Notes under the pieces: generated by a model
Seen by the model: the letters and a program-made list of their open reading frames with translations, nothing else
Told to the model about the DNA's origin: nothing
Database searches by the model: none
Made by a program: the position numbers and the translations under genes
In this document: in pieces, positions 26,906-38,800 of the stretch
Layout: each line of letters opens with the position of its first letter
Position numbering within the stretch: position 1 is the first letter of the stretch
Source: Motiliproteus sp. MSK22-1
GTDB lineage: Bacteria > Pseudomonadota > Gammaproteobacteria > Pseudomonadales > Balneatricaceae
Reading direction: 5' to 3'
Assembly (NCBI RefSeq): GCF_001968815.1
Contig: NZ_MIEQ01000027.1
Coordinates: 372,001 to 436,000, forward strand
DNA length: 64,000 nucleotides

Positions 26906-27496
26906 ATGATCAAACGAATTCTAATCTTGATGCTCATAGTGTGGTCGACACAAAGTGCTTTTGGGCAGTCCTTCCAAGAAGACCTTGTGACGGCGGCCAT
27001 TGAAAGAACAAACCATCAGGTCCGCTATGATGGCGCCTATGTTTCCATAAAATATCCAGGCGGAGATGTACCCGAAAATACCGGTGTATGCACCGATGTG
27101 GTTATTCGATCCTATCGCGCAATCGGCACCGATTTGCAGAAATTGGTTCACGAGGATATGTCTAGTAACTTTGCTGCTTATCCTTCAAAGCGAATATGGG
27201 GACTTAGCTCTACTGATCGCAATATAGACCATCGTCGAGTTCCCAATTTGCAGACGTTCTTTACTCGGCAAGGGCAAAAACTCCCTGTTACATCAAATAA
27301 CAGCGACTATGCTGCTGGTGATCTTGTCACTTGGATGTTACCCGGAAATCTACCTCATATTGGAATCGTTACCGATAGAATCAACTCGGTTACAGGAAAT
27401 CCGTTGATTTCTCATAATATCGGCCGTGGGCCCGAGTTAAGCGATATGTTGTTTGATTACCAGATCACGGGGCATTACCGGTATGTGCCGGAATAG
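26906..27496 (+). CDS. DUF1287 exported protein
   Basis: A 196-residue exported protein with a signal peptide (IKRILILMLIVWSTQSAFG). It matches the DUF1287 (E. coli YijF-like) family: YPGGDVPENTGVCTDVVIRSYR near 50-70, DRNIDHRRVPNL, then GDLVTWMLPGNLPHIGIVTD. The conserved Cys in GVCTD and His in PHIGIV suggest an NlpC/P60-like fold. That would imply cell-wall peptide or amide hydrolysis, but no activity is established. It is followed by a strong terminator. Confidence 0.85.
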   Translation: MIKRILILMLIVWSTQSAFGQSFQEDLVTAAIERTNHQVRYDGAYVSIKYPGGDVPENTGVCTDVVIRSYRAIGTDLQKLVHEDMSSNFAAYPSKRIWGLSSTDRNIDHRRVPNLQTFFTRQGQKLPVTSNNSDYAAGDLVTWMLPGNLPHIGIVTDRINSVTGNPLISHNIGRGPELSDMLFDYQITGHYRYVPE

Positions 27497-27521
27497 TCAT
27501 TGAGTAGAATGAGGTGTTACG

Positions 27522-27558
27522 AAGAGTCATAAACAGATGCTTGTTTATGACTCTTTTT
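27522..27558 (+). terminator. Intrinsic terminator
   Basis: The perfect 14-bp arms AAGAGTCATAAACA (27522-27535) and TGTTTATGACTCTT (27542-27555) enclose a six-base loop and run into five T. It ends the DUF1287 transcript. It also lies just past the convergent RTX gene, but lacks a T run in that direction. Confidence 0.9.
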
Positions 27559-27593
27559 ACGTTTGAGCTCGAAGGGACTCATTTGTAGGTTGC

Positions 27594-30245
27594 TTAATAT
27601 AGGTATGAGTGATCGAGCCGTATATCGGACTCAGAAACTGACAATACACCCGTCAGTACTATCTGATTATTGCTACCGTATTCAATAATGGTCTGATTTT
27701 CGTAGGAATTAATTACCAGCTCAGAAAAATCTTCAGCGACATCAAATAAAATCAGTTGATCTTCGTTAGAAGTGAAATCAGTAATTGTGTCTATGTTATC
27801 CGCACCTTCTATTAGGTCCGAACCAAAGTAAAAATTGTCTTTACCATCGCCGCCTGTTAACAGGTCGTTTCCTTCACCTCCGTTTATCCAGTTATCTCCA
27901 TTTCCTCCGGTAATAACATCATCACCGCCGTCGCCGAAAAATGATCCGTTACTGCCAATAAAGGTATCGCTGTAATCAGTACCTAGCACTTTCGCAATAT
28001 TGGAAACCGAGTCAGTGTTTCCAAATCCATCAATAATCGTTCCAGTATCTAGGTCAACTATGATGCCGTTTGCGCCGAACTCTCCAGAATTACTTTTGTG
28101 CATATGATCTAAAGAATAATCTAGGATAGTGTTGCCATTACCTTCTATCAGATCATCGCCTGCTAATCCGTGTAGAGTGATACTATGACTGTCTGCTGAT
28201 AGAAAAGTGTCGCTGAATGCTGTCCCGATGATAGAGTTGATATTAACGGCGGTGTCGATATCCCCATAGCCGTCAATAATTTGTCCAGTTCTTAGGTCTG
28301 CTGTAATTCCATTAACTCCCAGATTTCCTTCGTTATTTCTGTACACTGCATCTCGGGAGTAATCAACAGTTACGTGGAAAAAACCACGACCAAAAAATGT
28401 ATCCTGCCCGGCAAGTCCAATAAAGGTTTTTTCTACAGGAACAAACATGTCCCAGTGATTTATTGAGGAATTGACGGTAAAAACATCATCGTTGATAGTG
28501 GCTACGAACGAGTCGATATTTGAAATCGTGTCAGTATTATTATAAGTATCAATGATCTGACTGGTGTTGTATGTATTAAGGCTAACAACAATCCTGCTTT
28601 CCCCGCCTTCATCGTAGTAGTTGATTTCATCTTGAGTTGCTCCGCCTCCTTCGATGTAATCATCCCCTTTTCCGCCTTGATAGGAGATAATGCTACTGTT
28701 TGAATCGTCATTACTTATTCCTCTTCGCATCTCATCAGCAAACTCGGAGCCTCTGATCCGAGTTATTCCAGAAAAAGAATCGGTTAGATCTTCACTTGTC
28801 GCTATTCCGTCAGTCATATTGACGGTTACTGCAGAGGTGCTGTCTTCATAAGAAATCCCTGATCCCTCTGAGGCGACAATAATGTTGCTGCCTTTCCCTG
28901 GCTTGAACCAGCTCTCTCCGCTATCGCCGACTAAAATGTCATCTCCAGAAGTACCTGATAGACGATCTGTAACATAGGATGGTGATGCTTCATCACCGAG
29001 CGTAGAAATTACTGTAGAAAAATCACCAACTACAGTTGCAGCTGTATCTATATCGGCTGTTATCTGAGAGAGCAATTCTTTAGCAGCAGTAATATGAGAA
29101 TCATCATACACACTGTCAGTGGCTTCAACGCGTTGAGTAAAAGCGTTGGATACCAGGATTTTATTTTGGAGGCTAGTGTAATCCGCGCCTGTTGCGCCAT
29201 CGGCAATTTGTAAAGCAACCGAAACTAAGTTAGCTTCCCCGGTATTTAACAACTGCTCGTAGTATTCGATACCTTCCTGATCGGCATCTCGGCCAAACAT
29301 CCGCTGAAACATGCTGTCCACCAATTCGCTGTTATTCATATCACCGAAGTAATTAGTGTATTCAGCTGAATCACCAAAAAAATCAGTAACTGTTTGGCTT
29401 TTCCCTTCGAACGTATAGTTGGTTTTGTTTCGATCCAACAGCGTTTGCCAATGCGCCATTCCTGCTGGATCTGCCGGTCTGCCGTAGTAGGCTACGTACA
29501 TCTTCTGGACTTCCAATGTACTTATAGTCGTTTCACCTTCAGCAAATTGGGTAAACCCAATCACAATTTCATTTAAATTGGTTTCGGAAACAGTTCCGTC
29601 GGAGTCATGTTGCAAAGGAATATCAGAGAAGAATTGGGCAAATCGGCCTGGGTCTATATGGGCTGAAAGCTGATTGAATACGGTTGTCAGTTCATTGGCG
29701 ACAGTTGTAGCAGCGCTGGCATAAGGATTGTGTTCATTAGTTGTTTTATCAATTAATTCCAAAACAACGGCTTGTAATGTTTCGTACCCCCTGTCAATTC
29801 CGTATGCATAGGTATGAAGCGTTGTTGGTTCAGGAGGTTCACCGAAAAGATTCTGATAAACATTATTAATAAGTGCCTTCGTGCTGATATCACTAAAGCG
29901 TTCGGAAAACTCGACAGAAGTCTCAAACGCTCTAAGGCCGGCTTCTAAATAGATAGAGGTGTTGGGGTTGGATTCTCGTTCTTCTATATTGGATTGGTGG
30001 CTGTCGTACCAGTGATTAAAACCCTCTGGGTCGGCAGGTCGACCATAGTAAGCGATATAGGTTTTTTGCACAAAGTCTGCAACTACAGGTGACTGATTAA
30101 ACAGATCTTCCAGGTCTGTCTGATCCACTGGAGTTTGGACTGCTGTCTGTAACTCAGCATTCAAGTCCGGTATGTTTGGACTGGCACTGATATCAATTAT
30201 GGTGTTGTTAGTGTTGTTATCAATTTGCCTGGTAGAGTCTGTCAT
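27594..30245 (-). CDS. DUF4214 and RTX-repeat secreted protein
   Basis: An 883-residue acidic protein. The first half has DUF4214 units, clearest as VQKTYIAYYGRPADPEGFNHW and, about 190 residues later, VQKMYVAYYGRPADPAGMAHW. From about residue 440 it carries hemolysin-type calcium-binding nonapeptides (GGDGGDDVITGGNGDNWING, GGEGNDLLTGGDGKDNFYFG). Between these are repeated segments of the form GIIVDLDTGTIIDGFGNTDSVSNI. The hydrophobic C terminus fits a type I secretion signal. There is no Sec signal peptide. The ATG at 30245 with AGGA eight bases upstream is preferred over a start 22 codons earlier. No type I secretion genes are adjacent. Surface-layer or adhesin-like function is inferred. 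Confidence 0.85.
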   Translation of the reverse strand: MTDSTRQIDNNTNNTIIDISASPNIPDLNAELQTAVQTPVDQTDLEDLFNQSPVVADFVQKTYIAYYGRPADPEGFNHWYDSHQSNIEERESNPNTSIYLEAGLRAFETSVEFSERFSDISTKALINNVYQNLFGEPPEPTTLHTYAYGIDRGYETLQAVVLELIDKTTNEHNPYASAATTVANELTTVFNQLSAHIDPGRFAQFFSDIPLQHDSDGTVSETNLNEIVIGFTQFAEGETTISTLEVQKMYVAYYGRPADPAGMAHWQTLLDRNKTNYTFEGKSQTVTDFFGDSAEYTNYFGDMNNSELVDSMFQRMFGRDADQEGIEYYEQLLNTGEANLVSVALQIADGATGADYTSLQNKILVSNAFTQRVEATDSVYDDSHITAAKELLSQITADIDTAATVVGDFSTVISTLGDEASPSYVTDRLSGTSGDDILVGDSGESWFKPGKGSNIIVASEGSGISYEDSTSAVTVNMTDGIATSEDLTDSFSGITRIRGSEFADEMRRGISNDDSNSSIISYQGGKGDDYIEGGGATQDEINYYDEGGESRIVVSLNTYNTSQIIDTYNNTDTISNIDSFVATINDDVFTVNSSINHWDMFVPVEKTFIGLAGQDTFFGRGFFHVTVDYSRDAVYRNNEGNLGVNGITADLRTGQIIDGYGDIDTAVNINSIIGTAFSDTFLSADSHSITLHGLAGDDLIEGNGNTILDYSLDHMHKSNSGEFGANGIIVDLDTGTIIDGFGNTDSVSNIAKVLGTDYSDTFIGSNGSFFGDGGDDVITGGNGDNWINGGEGNDLLTGGDGKDNFYFGSDLIEGADNIDTITDFTSNEDQLILFDVAEDFSELVINSYENQTIIEYGSNNQIVLTGVLSVSESDIRLDHSYLY

Positions 30246-30921
30246 TCCATGTGTCCTGATAATTAGTCCAATAAATCTACGACAAGCAAAAAAAGTGATT
30301 GTGCTTGTCAACTACCCGTAATTGTTTGCTATCGAGCTGAATTGTTGTCGTTGTCGAGGTTGCAAGAGCATTCTTGATTCAGTTGAACAACAAAACCTAT
30401 CCGGATCGGATGAGAAAACCTGAAGTGGGTTAATTATTAAGCGACTGCCTCCATGTCCATGTCGATAGTTAAGGGCACAGGATCATAACGCGCTGGAGAG
30501 TCGGTGATCAAACGGTTTTATGAGCGACTGAATTTAAAGTGTCTAACTTAATATTCAAATTGTCTTATGTAGTTGAGATGGTCAGTCTGGGTGCTTACCG
30601 ATAACTTTTTTGCAGTTGTCGTAGAAGTTTTTTTAAAGGAGAGTGACTGGGCCGCAGACACCTTAATTTACAAATATTGATATTCAGCCATGAAGAAATT
30701 TCATCTGTTAAAACAGTTGTTTATCTTCTAACGTGTGGATATTAATGAATATTCATTCAACTATTAAAGTCGTAAAAATATTCCTTTTAGGCAATTGAAT
30801 TAGACTGATTCACTTTCAAACAAGTGTTAATGAGAGTTGCTCAAAGAATAATATCCCTGTAGGATTTCTGCCGCTGTACCTTTATAACTAATTGCTATAT
30901 CAATGGATGGTTCTGGAAGCA
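30246..30921. other. Divergent intergenic region
   Basis: About 680 bases between the RTX gene and the rhodanese-like gene. The half nearer the rhodanese-like gene is AT-rich and should contain its promoter. I see no convincing -35/-10 pair, hairpin or small gene. Confidence 0.45.
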
Positions 30922-31869
30922 ATGAAACGGATAAGAGAATCTTTCGATTCTACGTGGATATTGGATGTCTTCAGTCTCAGGAGTGTGGTTGTTGTGGCGC
31001 TGGCTCTATGGAGTGTTAGCGGATATACCTTTGCGATTGAACAAAATCGAAAAGTTGAGTCCTGTGGTCCAGATTTTAACCATGTCGGTTTTCCATTTGC
31101 ATCTTCATTAACCGATGATGAAGTTCCATTCCGTAACAACATTGACCTTTCCTGCTTCGTTTCTGCTGATCAGGTCGCTGACCAAATAGATCAGTATCAA
31201 GTGATCGATGTACGTGAAAATGTATCGAAGAAACCAGGGCTGCCGGGAGCTCTTCAAATTTCTTACAGGTCTCTGATACACAAATCCTATTTAAGTTCCA
31301 AAAAATTATTATTAATTGATAAAAGTTTTGGCAATGTCCGCCCTTCTCACTGGTGTGACCGACTGAAACAGTCTGGATTCAAGTCTGTTCAATACCTGGT
31401 CGGTGGTGAGAAAGGCTACCGTTCAGAATTCGAATTAGCATCTTTCAATGCTCAGGCAGGCCCTGCTTCTTCCGCCCTAGGGGGGGACCTCAGCGAAGTA
31501 TCAGCCGCTGATTTTTGGACTGAGTGGCACAATGGCCAAGTTCGAGTGGTGTCCTTCGGCGATGGCGTTCAACAGAAACTCAAACAGCTTGAGTTAACCG
31601 TTGCTCTGGATCTGACAAAAAACAAATCAGAACAGATGGATGCCTTATCCTCATTTTTGATAGCGGATCAAGAAAACGCTTTGGTTCCCGTTGTTGTGAT
31701 CGGAGACGATGCGCAAAAAGCGAGAAGGCTGGTAAACAAAGTTCAACAACTAAACCTGTTCTATCTGGCTGATAACGCCAGAGGACTGAAGAGCTTCCTA
31801 CAAAAACATCGAGCAATAGTCGGTAGTCGGAATAAGAAGAGTAGTCAAAGAATGATGTGTAATGCGTAG
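30922..31869 (+). CDS. Exported protein with two degenerate rhodanese-like domains
   Basis: About 315 residues. An N-terminal hydrophobic stretch (SVVVVALALWSVSGYTFA) is a signal peptide or anchor. Domain 1 (about 75-175) shows rhodanese landmarks: VSADQVADQIDQYQVIDVRE and a late VQYLVGGEKGYRSEF. Domain 2 (about 195-305) has VSAADFWTEWHNGQVRVVSF and PVVVIGDDAQKARRL. In both, the loop that should hold the catalytic Cys lacks it (LLIDKSFGNVR and VVIGDDAQKAR), so sulfur transfer is unlikely. The ATG at 30922 is chosen from three possible starts (TTG 30892, ATG 30907). Its 3' end overlaps the transglutaminase-like gene by eight bases, so the two are coupled. The role is unknown; a periplasmic partner or scaffold for the giant protein is inferred. 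Confidence 0.72.
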   Translation: MKRIRESFDSTWILDVFSLRSVVVVALALWSVSGYTFAIEQNRKVESCGPDFNHVGFPFASSLTDDEVPFRNNIDLSCFVSADQVADQIDQYQVIDVRENVSKKPGLPGALQISYRSLIHKSYLSSKKLLLIDKSFGNVRPSHWCDRLKQSGFKSVQYLVGGEKGYRSEFELASFNAQAGPASSALGGDLSEVSAADFWTEWHNGQVRVVSFGDGVQQKLKQLELTVALDLTKNKSEQMDALSSFLIADQENALVPVVVIGDDAQKARRLVNKVQQLNLFYLADNARGLKSFLQKHRAIVGSRNKKSSQRMMCNA

Positions 31870-32782
31870 CTGCTCTCTAACAAAGCGGCTGCTTATTTCC
31901 GCCCTTATTCTTTCAAGTCTTGTAGTAGGGATTACGGCTGTATTGTTTTTATATCCTTTCAATACATCAATTTTTGAAAATAATAACCCCGTCTATCCCA
32001 TCAAAAAACAGATCCGCTATGGTTTTACAGTCACTAATACAACGAAAGACGTTTTAGAAGGGGCAAAATTCGTTGCCTTTTCACCACTGCCGTTAACCTC
32101 AACCCAGAAGCTGTTGTCAATTACCGCCAGTCATGGCTACAACGTAGTAGAAGACAAAATAGGTAATCGTAAACTGGAATTTGACCTGCCAGCCCTCGCT
32201 CCCTATGCAAGCAAGAACATAGTCATAACCGCTGATGTCGCTTTGGCTGAAAAACCCAATGCTCAGCGTTTATCTCAGAAAGAAGTGAGCGATTACACTT
32301 CACCGGAAAAGTTTATAGAACTGGATTCTCCTGTCGTTTCAAAAGTAGCAAAACAGTTTAACAACACTGAAGACAAAGCACAGTCGATCTATCAGTGGTT
32401 GGTACAGAATGTGGATTACATCGGCTATGTTGCTAAAGACCGGGGTGCAGCTTATGCCTTAGAACATAAAAAAGGTGACTGTACCGAATACATGTACAGT
32501 TTTGTTGCTTTGACCCGTTCTCACAATATTCCAAGTCGCAGCATGGCCGGGTTTTGGCTCGAAGAGAAAAGCAACGTATTACGCGCTGCCGGTTACCATA
32601 ATTGGGCGGAATATCATGATGGCAACCAATGGATATTAGCCGACCCTCAGCGAAGAAGTTTCGACGATAAATATCAGAACTACATCGCCTTTCGGCACAT
32701 TAGTGAACAAGAAGATAATCCCATGGGGAACACGCAACGCTTTTTAGCGTATGACTCCCGATTGCGGATAAGAATGAACTGA
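31862..32782 (+). CDS. Membrane-anchored transglutaminase-like protein
   Basis: A 306-residue protein with an N-terminal membrane anchor (LLISALILSSLVVGITAVLF). A beta-rich region (about 45-150) is followed by a transglutaminase/cysteine-protease core. The triad is Cys207 in KKGDCTEYMYSF, His246 in GYHNWAEY and Asp261 in LADPQ, in the right order and spacing. The preceding AQSIYQWLVQNVDY helix is typical. Enzymes of this fold may crosslink, deamidate or cleave; bacterial relatives are often peptidases. It overlaps the upstream rhodanese-like gene and is 21 bases from the giant gene. Processing or anchoring of that protein in the periplasm is a reasonable inference. It is not a recognisable LapG. 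Confidence 0.85.
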   Translation: MRSCSLTKRLLISALILSSLVVGITAVLFLYPFNTSIFENNNPVYPIKKQIRYGFTVTNTTKDVLEGAKFVAFSPLPLTSTQKLLSITASHGYNVVEDKIGNRKLEFDLPALAPYASKNIVITADVALAEKPNAQRLSQKEVSDYTSPEKFIELDSPVVSKVAKQFNNTEDKAQSIYQWLVQNVDYIGYVAKDRGAAYALEHKKGDCTEYMYSFVALTRSHNIPSRSMAGFWLEEKSNVLRAAGYHNWAEYHDGNQWILADPQRRSFDDKYQNYIAFRHISEQEDNPMGNTQRFLAYDSRLRIRMN

Positions 32783-32803
32783 TCAACAAGGATTTAACAC
32801 AAC

Positions 32804-35800
32804 ATGCAACGGAATCGGTTAGCTGTACATTTTGTATTATTGGTTAGTGCATTCTTGTCGACTTTTGCTAATGCGGAATCGGTGGCTACGTTGCCTCAAG
32901 ACTATATAGCCCACTGGTCTGGGCATATCGAGAGTGACGTATTGGTTGAAGATACAGGGAACTATCCCGGTACTGCAGCAGGCGTGACTCAAATCGTAGG
33001 CCATATAGGGCAAGGCTTGAGTTTTGATGGTGTTGACGATGGTGTGCTAATGAGTTCAGCGTTGCCACCATCAGGTGCTACAACAATATCTTTTTTTGCC
33101 TTGGTTAATGCGGGTGAAAGAATTTCACTAGGGAACTCGGCGTCATCTACGGATAAAGTCCTCGGTATATACAGCAACCCAGCAGATGGTAGTCTGACGG
33201 TAGAGATAGAATCTTCTGGCAACAACTGGAGTATGGTAACTCCCGCAGAAGTTCTCACAAACGGTATCTGGAATCACATAGCGGTAACCGTTTCATCTGA
33301 TCTGTTAATTAGCATCTATGTAAATGGAATATTTGTTTCTTCAGCTACTGCTCCAGCTCAACCTACAGCAAGATCATCGTTTTCGTTAATGTCAGGTTTT
33401 GATGGCTATAGTCAGGGAAGCTTGGATGGGATCTACGTTTACTCAAGAGATCTACTCTCTCAGGAGATTAAGGCTCTTGCCCTTGAGCAGTCTGTGATAC
33501 CAACTGATAATTTAGAAGTAGCCTATGATTTCGCAGGTATGTCAGGTGGTTTTTTACCGGATTCTTCAGCGGGAGCTGATGGGTCATACGATGCTACCGT
33601 AATTAAATTTACCAAAGGTGGCGGAAAGCATGGAATATCTGGTAAAGCCGGTATCGGCGGCTATGCATATGCTTCGGAGGCCAACCTTAATCACGCTAAC
33701 TTTACGGTGTCTATACCTTTTAAACGGAATGCACTTACGGCAACACCACAGGGCTTTTTTAGCCGAGGCGGAAACAACACTTTAGCTCCGTGGGCTTTGT
33801 CTCTAGATGGCGAGCAAAACAGGCTATATTTCCTCATGTCCGAAGCAGGGACAAAATGGGATACGCTGATTAATCCTACCACGACAATCACTGATACCAA
33901 TTGGCATGTAATAACCGGTGTTAAAGATGGTGCTACAGCAATTCTTTATTTGGATGGGGTCGAGATAGGAAGTGCTGCGGCTCCTGCAGGAGCACTATGG
34001 GATACTCCTATTGGTGTTTCTATCGGGGCCGAGCGACATACTACCACCCAGGAAATAGGTCGGCATCTAGATGGTGAATTAGGAACTGCGCGATATTATA
34101 GCTACGCAATGTCCCCCAGAGAAGTAGCGTTGTTAGCGACTGAAAGAGCAGTTAGACCAACAGCTGGCTTGATATCAGAGTACACCATGGATAGTAACGA
34201 GGGTAGTACCTTGGTTGATGCCATGGATGCAAATAATGGAGACTTGCTTGGGGCAACTTCGGTACAAGGTGCTATAGGCAGTGGTCTGAAGTTCGATCTT
34301 AATACAGGAGGGATTACAGTACCCCACAATGAAAAGCTAAATTTTGATGGCGACTATGCGTATGCGGCCTTTGCATCTTGGACTAACACTGAGTACGGGC
34401 TGCTATTTGGAAAATTTAATCCTGACTTTCCCTTTGAGGGCCCAACAGCGTTCACTAACTACAGGCTTGATCAGCCGGAGACTGGTCGTATTACTTTCAG
34501 GGAGTCTAACACAGTCGGCTATATGTTAGCCTCAAGTACGACTGATTTGAATGATGGCAAATTAAGGCATTTTGTATTTCAGCGAAAGGGGAACAAGCTA
34601 CAGATCTATATTGACGGTATTTTAGATGCTGAAATGACACTCGCATCAGTAAAATCGTTTACGGATACCAGCCCTTTTTATATGATGGGTCAAGTCTCTA
34701 TCCAGAAAGTAGGCGGGGTGTTGGATGAAGTTCAGGTTTATGCTGGACGTTCATTAGAACCGCTGGAAATTCTATCATTATCCCAACGGCGAGATTCCGT
34801 TCAATTAGACACTCCTGCCCCTAAAATAACCCAACTCACGACTGGCGCTGGTTTAATCAGTGACCTGATTGTCGACTTTAATACACCGATTGAGGAAGCC
34901 ACCTTTAAACCTGAAGATGTGACGCTAGTGGGTGACAATTTTGGCCCAGTCACCATTTCTAATATAGAGGTTATCAATAACCAGAGTTTCCGCGTCATTT
35001 TTGATGCTCCTCTCGTTGAAGACAACTACAGCATTCAAATTGGCCCCGACATTACTGGGATCGATGGAAAAGGAATGGATCAGGACGAGAGCGGTGGGGC
35101 GTCGAATAATGTCTTTCAACAGCCACTTGATATTGCTCCTCTTTCAGGCGGGTATCTCATTAATCTGATTTCTACATCAGGTACCGGTAACCCCGGTGCA
35201 AATGACATCACCCAAACCGATATAGAAGGTTGGAACGATAATTACGGTGCGACCTCGCAGATTGCTGTAACAAAGGCGACGACTGGTGGTACTTCGATTC
35301 ATCAAACAGGAGTGGTTGATTGGTTTGAACCTGATCGGACATTTTATTTTGACAATGAGCAGCGAAATGCGGCGTCGGATTATGCAACATCAACTATTGA
35401 CTATCTGGATTCTGCGGGAAATATCGTTTTTTGGACAAAGACATTTTCTTATGGGAATTACGGAAGCCACATGACCTATGGTACCTCACAGGACCATAGT
35501 GGAGGAAAGAATCCAGGGCATACAAGAAGTCACCCAAAAATTAATGGTGAGCTTAAATTCATATCAAGTACCAACACGGTGAAATTTAGTCATATAGAGG
35601 TTGAACCGGGTAACTTTGATCATGGGCAGGTTAATAGTTGGGAGTTAACAGAGGTTGATGTCGATTCTATCCGAAAGATACGGTTGACAGACTCGAATGT
35701 TCAATCGACCTATACGATTGGTGCTAGATCTTCTTATGTAAGACTTAAGCTATTACCGGTAGAGCTACCTGCACCCAAAGTAAACCAAATCATCTCTGGT

Positions 35801-38800
35801 GCTGGTTTAATCAGCAATCTAGTTGTCGAGTTTAATACCCCTATCGACGAAGCCTCCTTTAAACCTGAAGATGTGACGCTAGTAGGTGATAATTCTGGTC
35901 CAGTCACCATTTCTAATATAGAGGTTATCAATAACCAGAGTTTCCGCGTCATTTTTGATGCCCCTCTCGTTGAAGACAACTACAGCATTCAAATTGGCCC
36001 CGACATTACAGGAACCAACGGCAAAGGGATGGATCAGGATGAAAATGCAGGGGAGCTAAACGACGTCTTTCAACAACAGCTTGATATTGTCGCTCCTGTT
36101 CCCGTTACTGATCCGGCCCATCCTGATTTAGTCGTTATGTATACGATGGATGATATTTCTGGATCAGTTGTTCCAGATAGTAGTTCTAATGGAAATAGCG
36201 CCACTCTTGTTGGTGCAGCAACAGTCATCTCAGGCGGAGTATTAGGATCTTCTGCGGTTACCATTAGTACAAGTGACACTGATGGTGAAGACGGGATTAT
36301 TCGCGATACAGTTGATCAAATCGATTTTTCTCAAGGTTTGACATTAAGCACTTGGATAAAACGTCCAGCTGCATGGGATCCTAGTCAGCATATCTATACG
36401 ATGATTGCCGGTAGTGGTGACCCCTATAGTCGACCTGAGAATAGTTTCTATCTATTGGCATATCAAAGAAATATCGGAAGTGAAATTCGATTCGAATTCG
36501 TAATAGAGGGTGAAGGAGATCAAACTGCATCCGTAGCTTTTATAACGACAGATGTTAATTTCTTAATAGATGATCAATTCCACAATATTGTAGTAACCTA
36601 TAACGGTGGAAACTTTGCCAGCGACTCCAGAATGTATATTGATGGTGCAGAGGTTGCCAGTACTTTAAGTGCTCCTGCTTTAACTTTTGGCGCCGTAACT
36701 AACAAAATAGGGATTGGCTATAACCCTAATACAACGAATGCATCTCGGCCTTGGTATGGAGAAATTGATCAGTTTCGTTTAATAAACAGTGAATTAAATG
36801 CCTCGCAGGTCTCCAATCTTTATAGCGAAGTAATTGCTCAGGATATTACAAGCCCTACTCATTCCCATTTAATGGCGATGTATACTGGTGACAATATAAA
36901 TGGCTCTGCACTTGTCGATGAGTCGATTCATGGACATGACGGGAGCGTATCAAATATAACCCAGACTACCGGTGTTTCGGGTAACGCATTGTCATTTAAT
37001 GGTACATCGAGTCTAGTGAACCTTGATGCCCCAAGCGGTTTAATAAACTTAGGTGATAATAATGATTTTGCAATATCCGGTTTTATTAAACCTAGATTTG
37101 TTGAGGGTGTTTATCCAAAAATAATCTCAGCACGAGGAAATTCAAATAATCAGCGTTATGAAGTAAATATTTCGCCAACAGGTGAACTAGCTTACGATGC
37201 CTTTATCCCTGCTGGCGGAGCCGCACGATCTTCTATTTTATTGCAAGAAAATCAATGGCAATTCTTTGCAGTTTCCTACGATGCCAGTGAAAATTTAGTC
37301 ACTGTCCGTATTGATGATCAAGAAGAACAAATCCCTTACACGGAAACCTATGATGGTGGTGCGCCTACTGTTGTGCATATTGGTGCGACTTTTGCCGGAA
37401 CTTCGCTTACAAACCACCTAAATGCGGATTTAGACAACCTCAGAATATTTGACACTGCTTTATCCAGTGCTGATCTGGATGACCTTCAAGCTGAAATTTC
37501 TATTGATAATTTGCCAGCCCCTAAAGTAACTAATGTCTCCACCGGTGCTGGTTTAATCAGTGATTTGGTTGTCGAATTTAATACTCCTATCGATGAAGCC
37601 ACCTTTAAACCTGAAGATGTGACGCTAGTGGGTGATAATTTCGGCTCAGTCACCATCTCTACTATAGAGGTAATCAATAGCCAGAGTTTCCGCGTTATTT
37701 TTGATGCCCCCCTTGTTGAAGACAACTACAGTATCCAAATCGGCCCTGATATTACGGGTACAAACGGTCAAGAAATGGATCAGGACGAGAGCAACGGGGA
37801 GGCAAATGACGTATTTCAGGGGCAATTGGATATTGCAGCACCTCAACAAATACCGACAGACAACCTTGCCGTTTATTTGGACTTTGCCGATATCTCCGGT
37901 ACTTCATTACCAGATACCGCACCGGGGGCTAGTGGTATATACGATGGCACCGTAGTTGGTTCTGTGACTAAAACAGTCATGCAAGCAGGTGTCGCCGCTA
38001 ACTTCGATAAAGCAAACCAGGAGCGAGTAGATCTCCCACCATTACCCGGACAGGACGGTGACCTAACCATATCATTTCATATCAACATGACAGCTGATAA
38101 TGCGAATATGGCGGCCATGCTGTTTACAAATAGGGAAACCAGTGATTATCAAGCGCCGATGATTATTGCCATGGATGATAGATCCAGTCAGGCGCGCACC
38201 AGAGCTTTGGCTGTCACATTGGGTTCTAGCGGAGATAGCATTTCTTACTTGGTTGTAGACGAGGCTATCGAGTGGGGTAGGGATCATCATATTGCTGTAG
38301 TGATTTCGGGCAGTTCCGTCAAAATATTTGTAGACGGTATCGAAAAAGCGTCTGGGGTTCATTCGGGTACTCGTTACAGCAACTCGGCACCGACGCGGCT
38401 GATGGGGAAGTATGGGACTAATTATTCGGATTACTACACTGATGGTAGCATGGCTAAGTTCCGTTACTACACGCGAGGACTAACGGAAGACGAGATCGTT
38501 GCCTTATCACAAGAAGTACCATCAATTACCGATCCGGCTCATCCTGATTTAGTTGCTATGTATACGATGGATAATATTCTTGGGTCGACGATATTAGATG
38601 AATCCTTAAATGGTCATGATGCCAGTATTATAGGCGGATCTACTTCGATAAGTGGGGTTGTGGATGCAGCTATCCATTTTAACGGTATTGACCAGTTTGC
38701 ATTTGTACCAGGTGATAATCTATTAACTGGGTCTTTTACCATGGCAACCTGGGTTCAGGTCAAGGAAGGGCAAGTAGCAAACCTCCGTCAAGGTGGAAAC

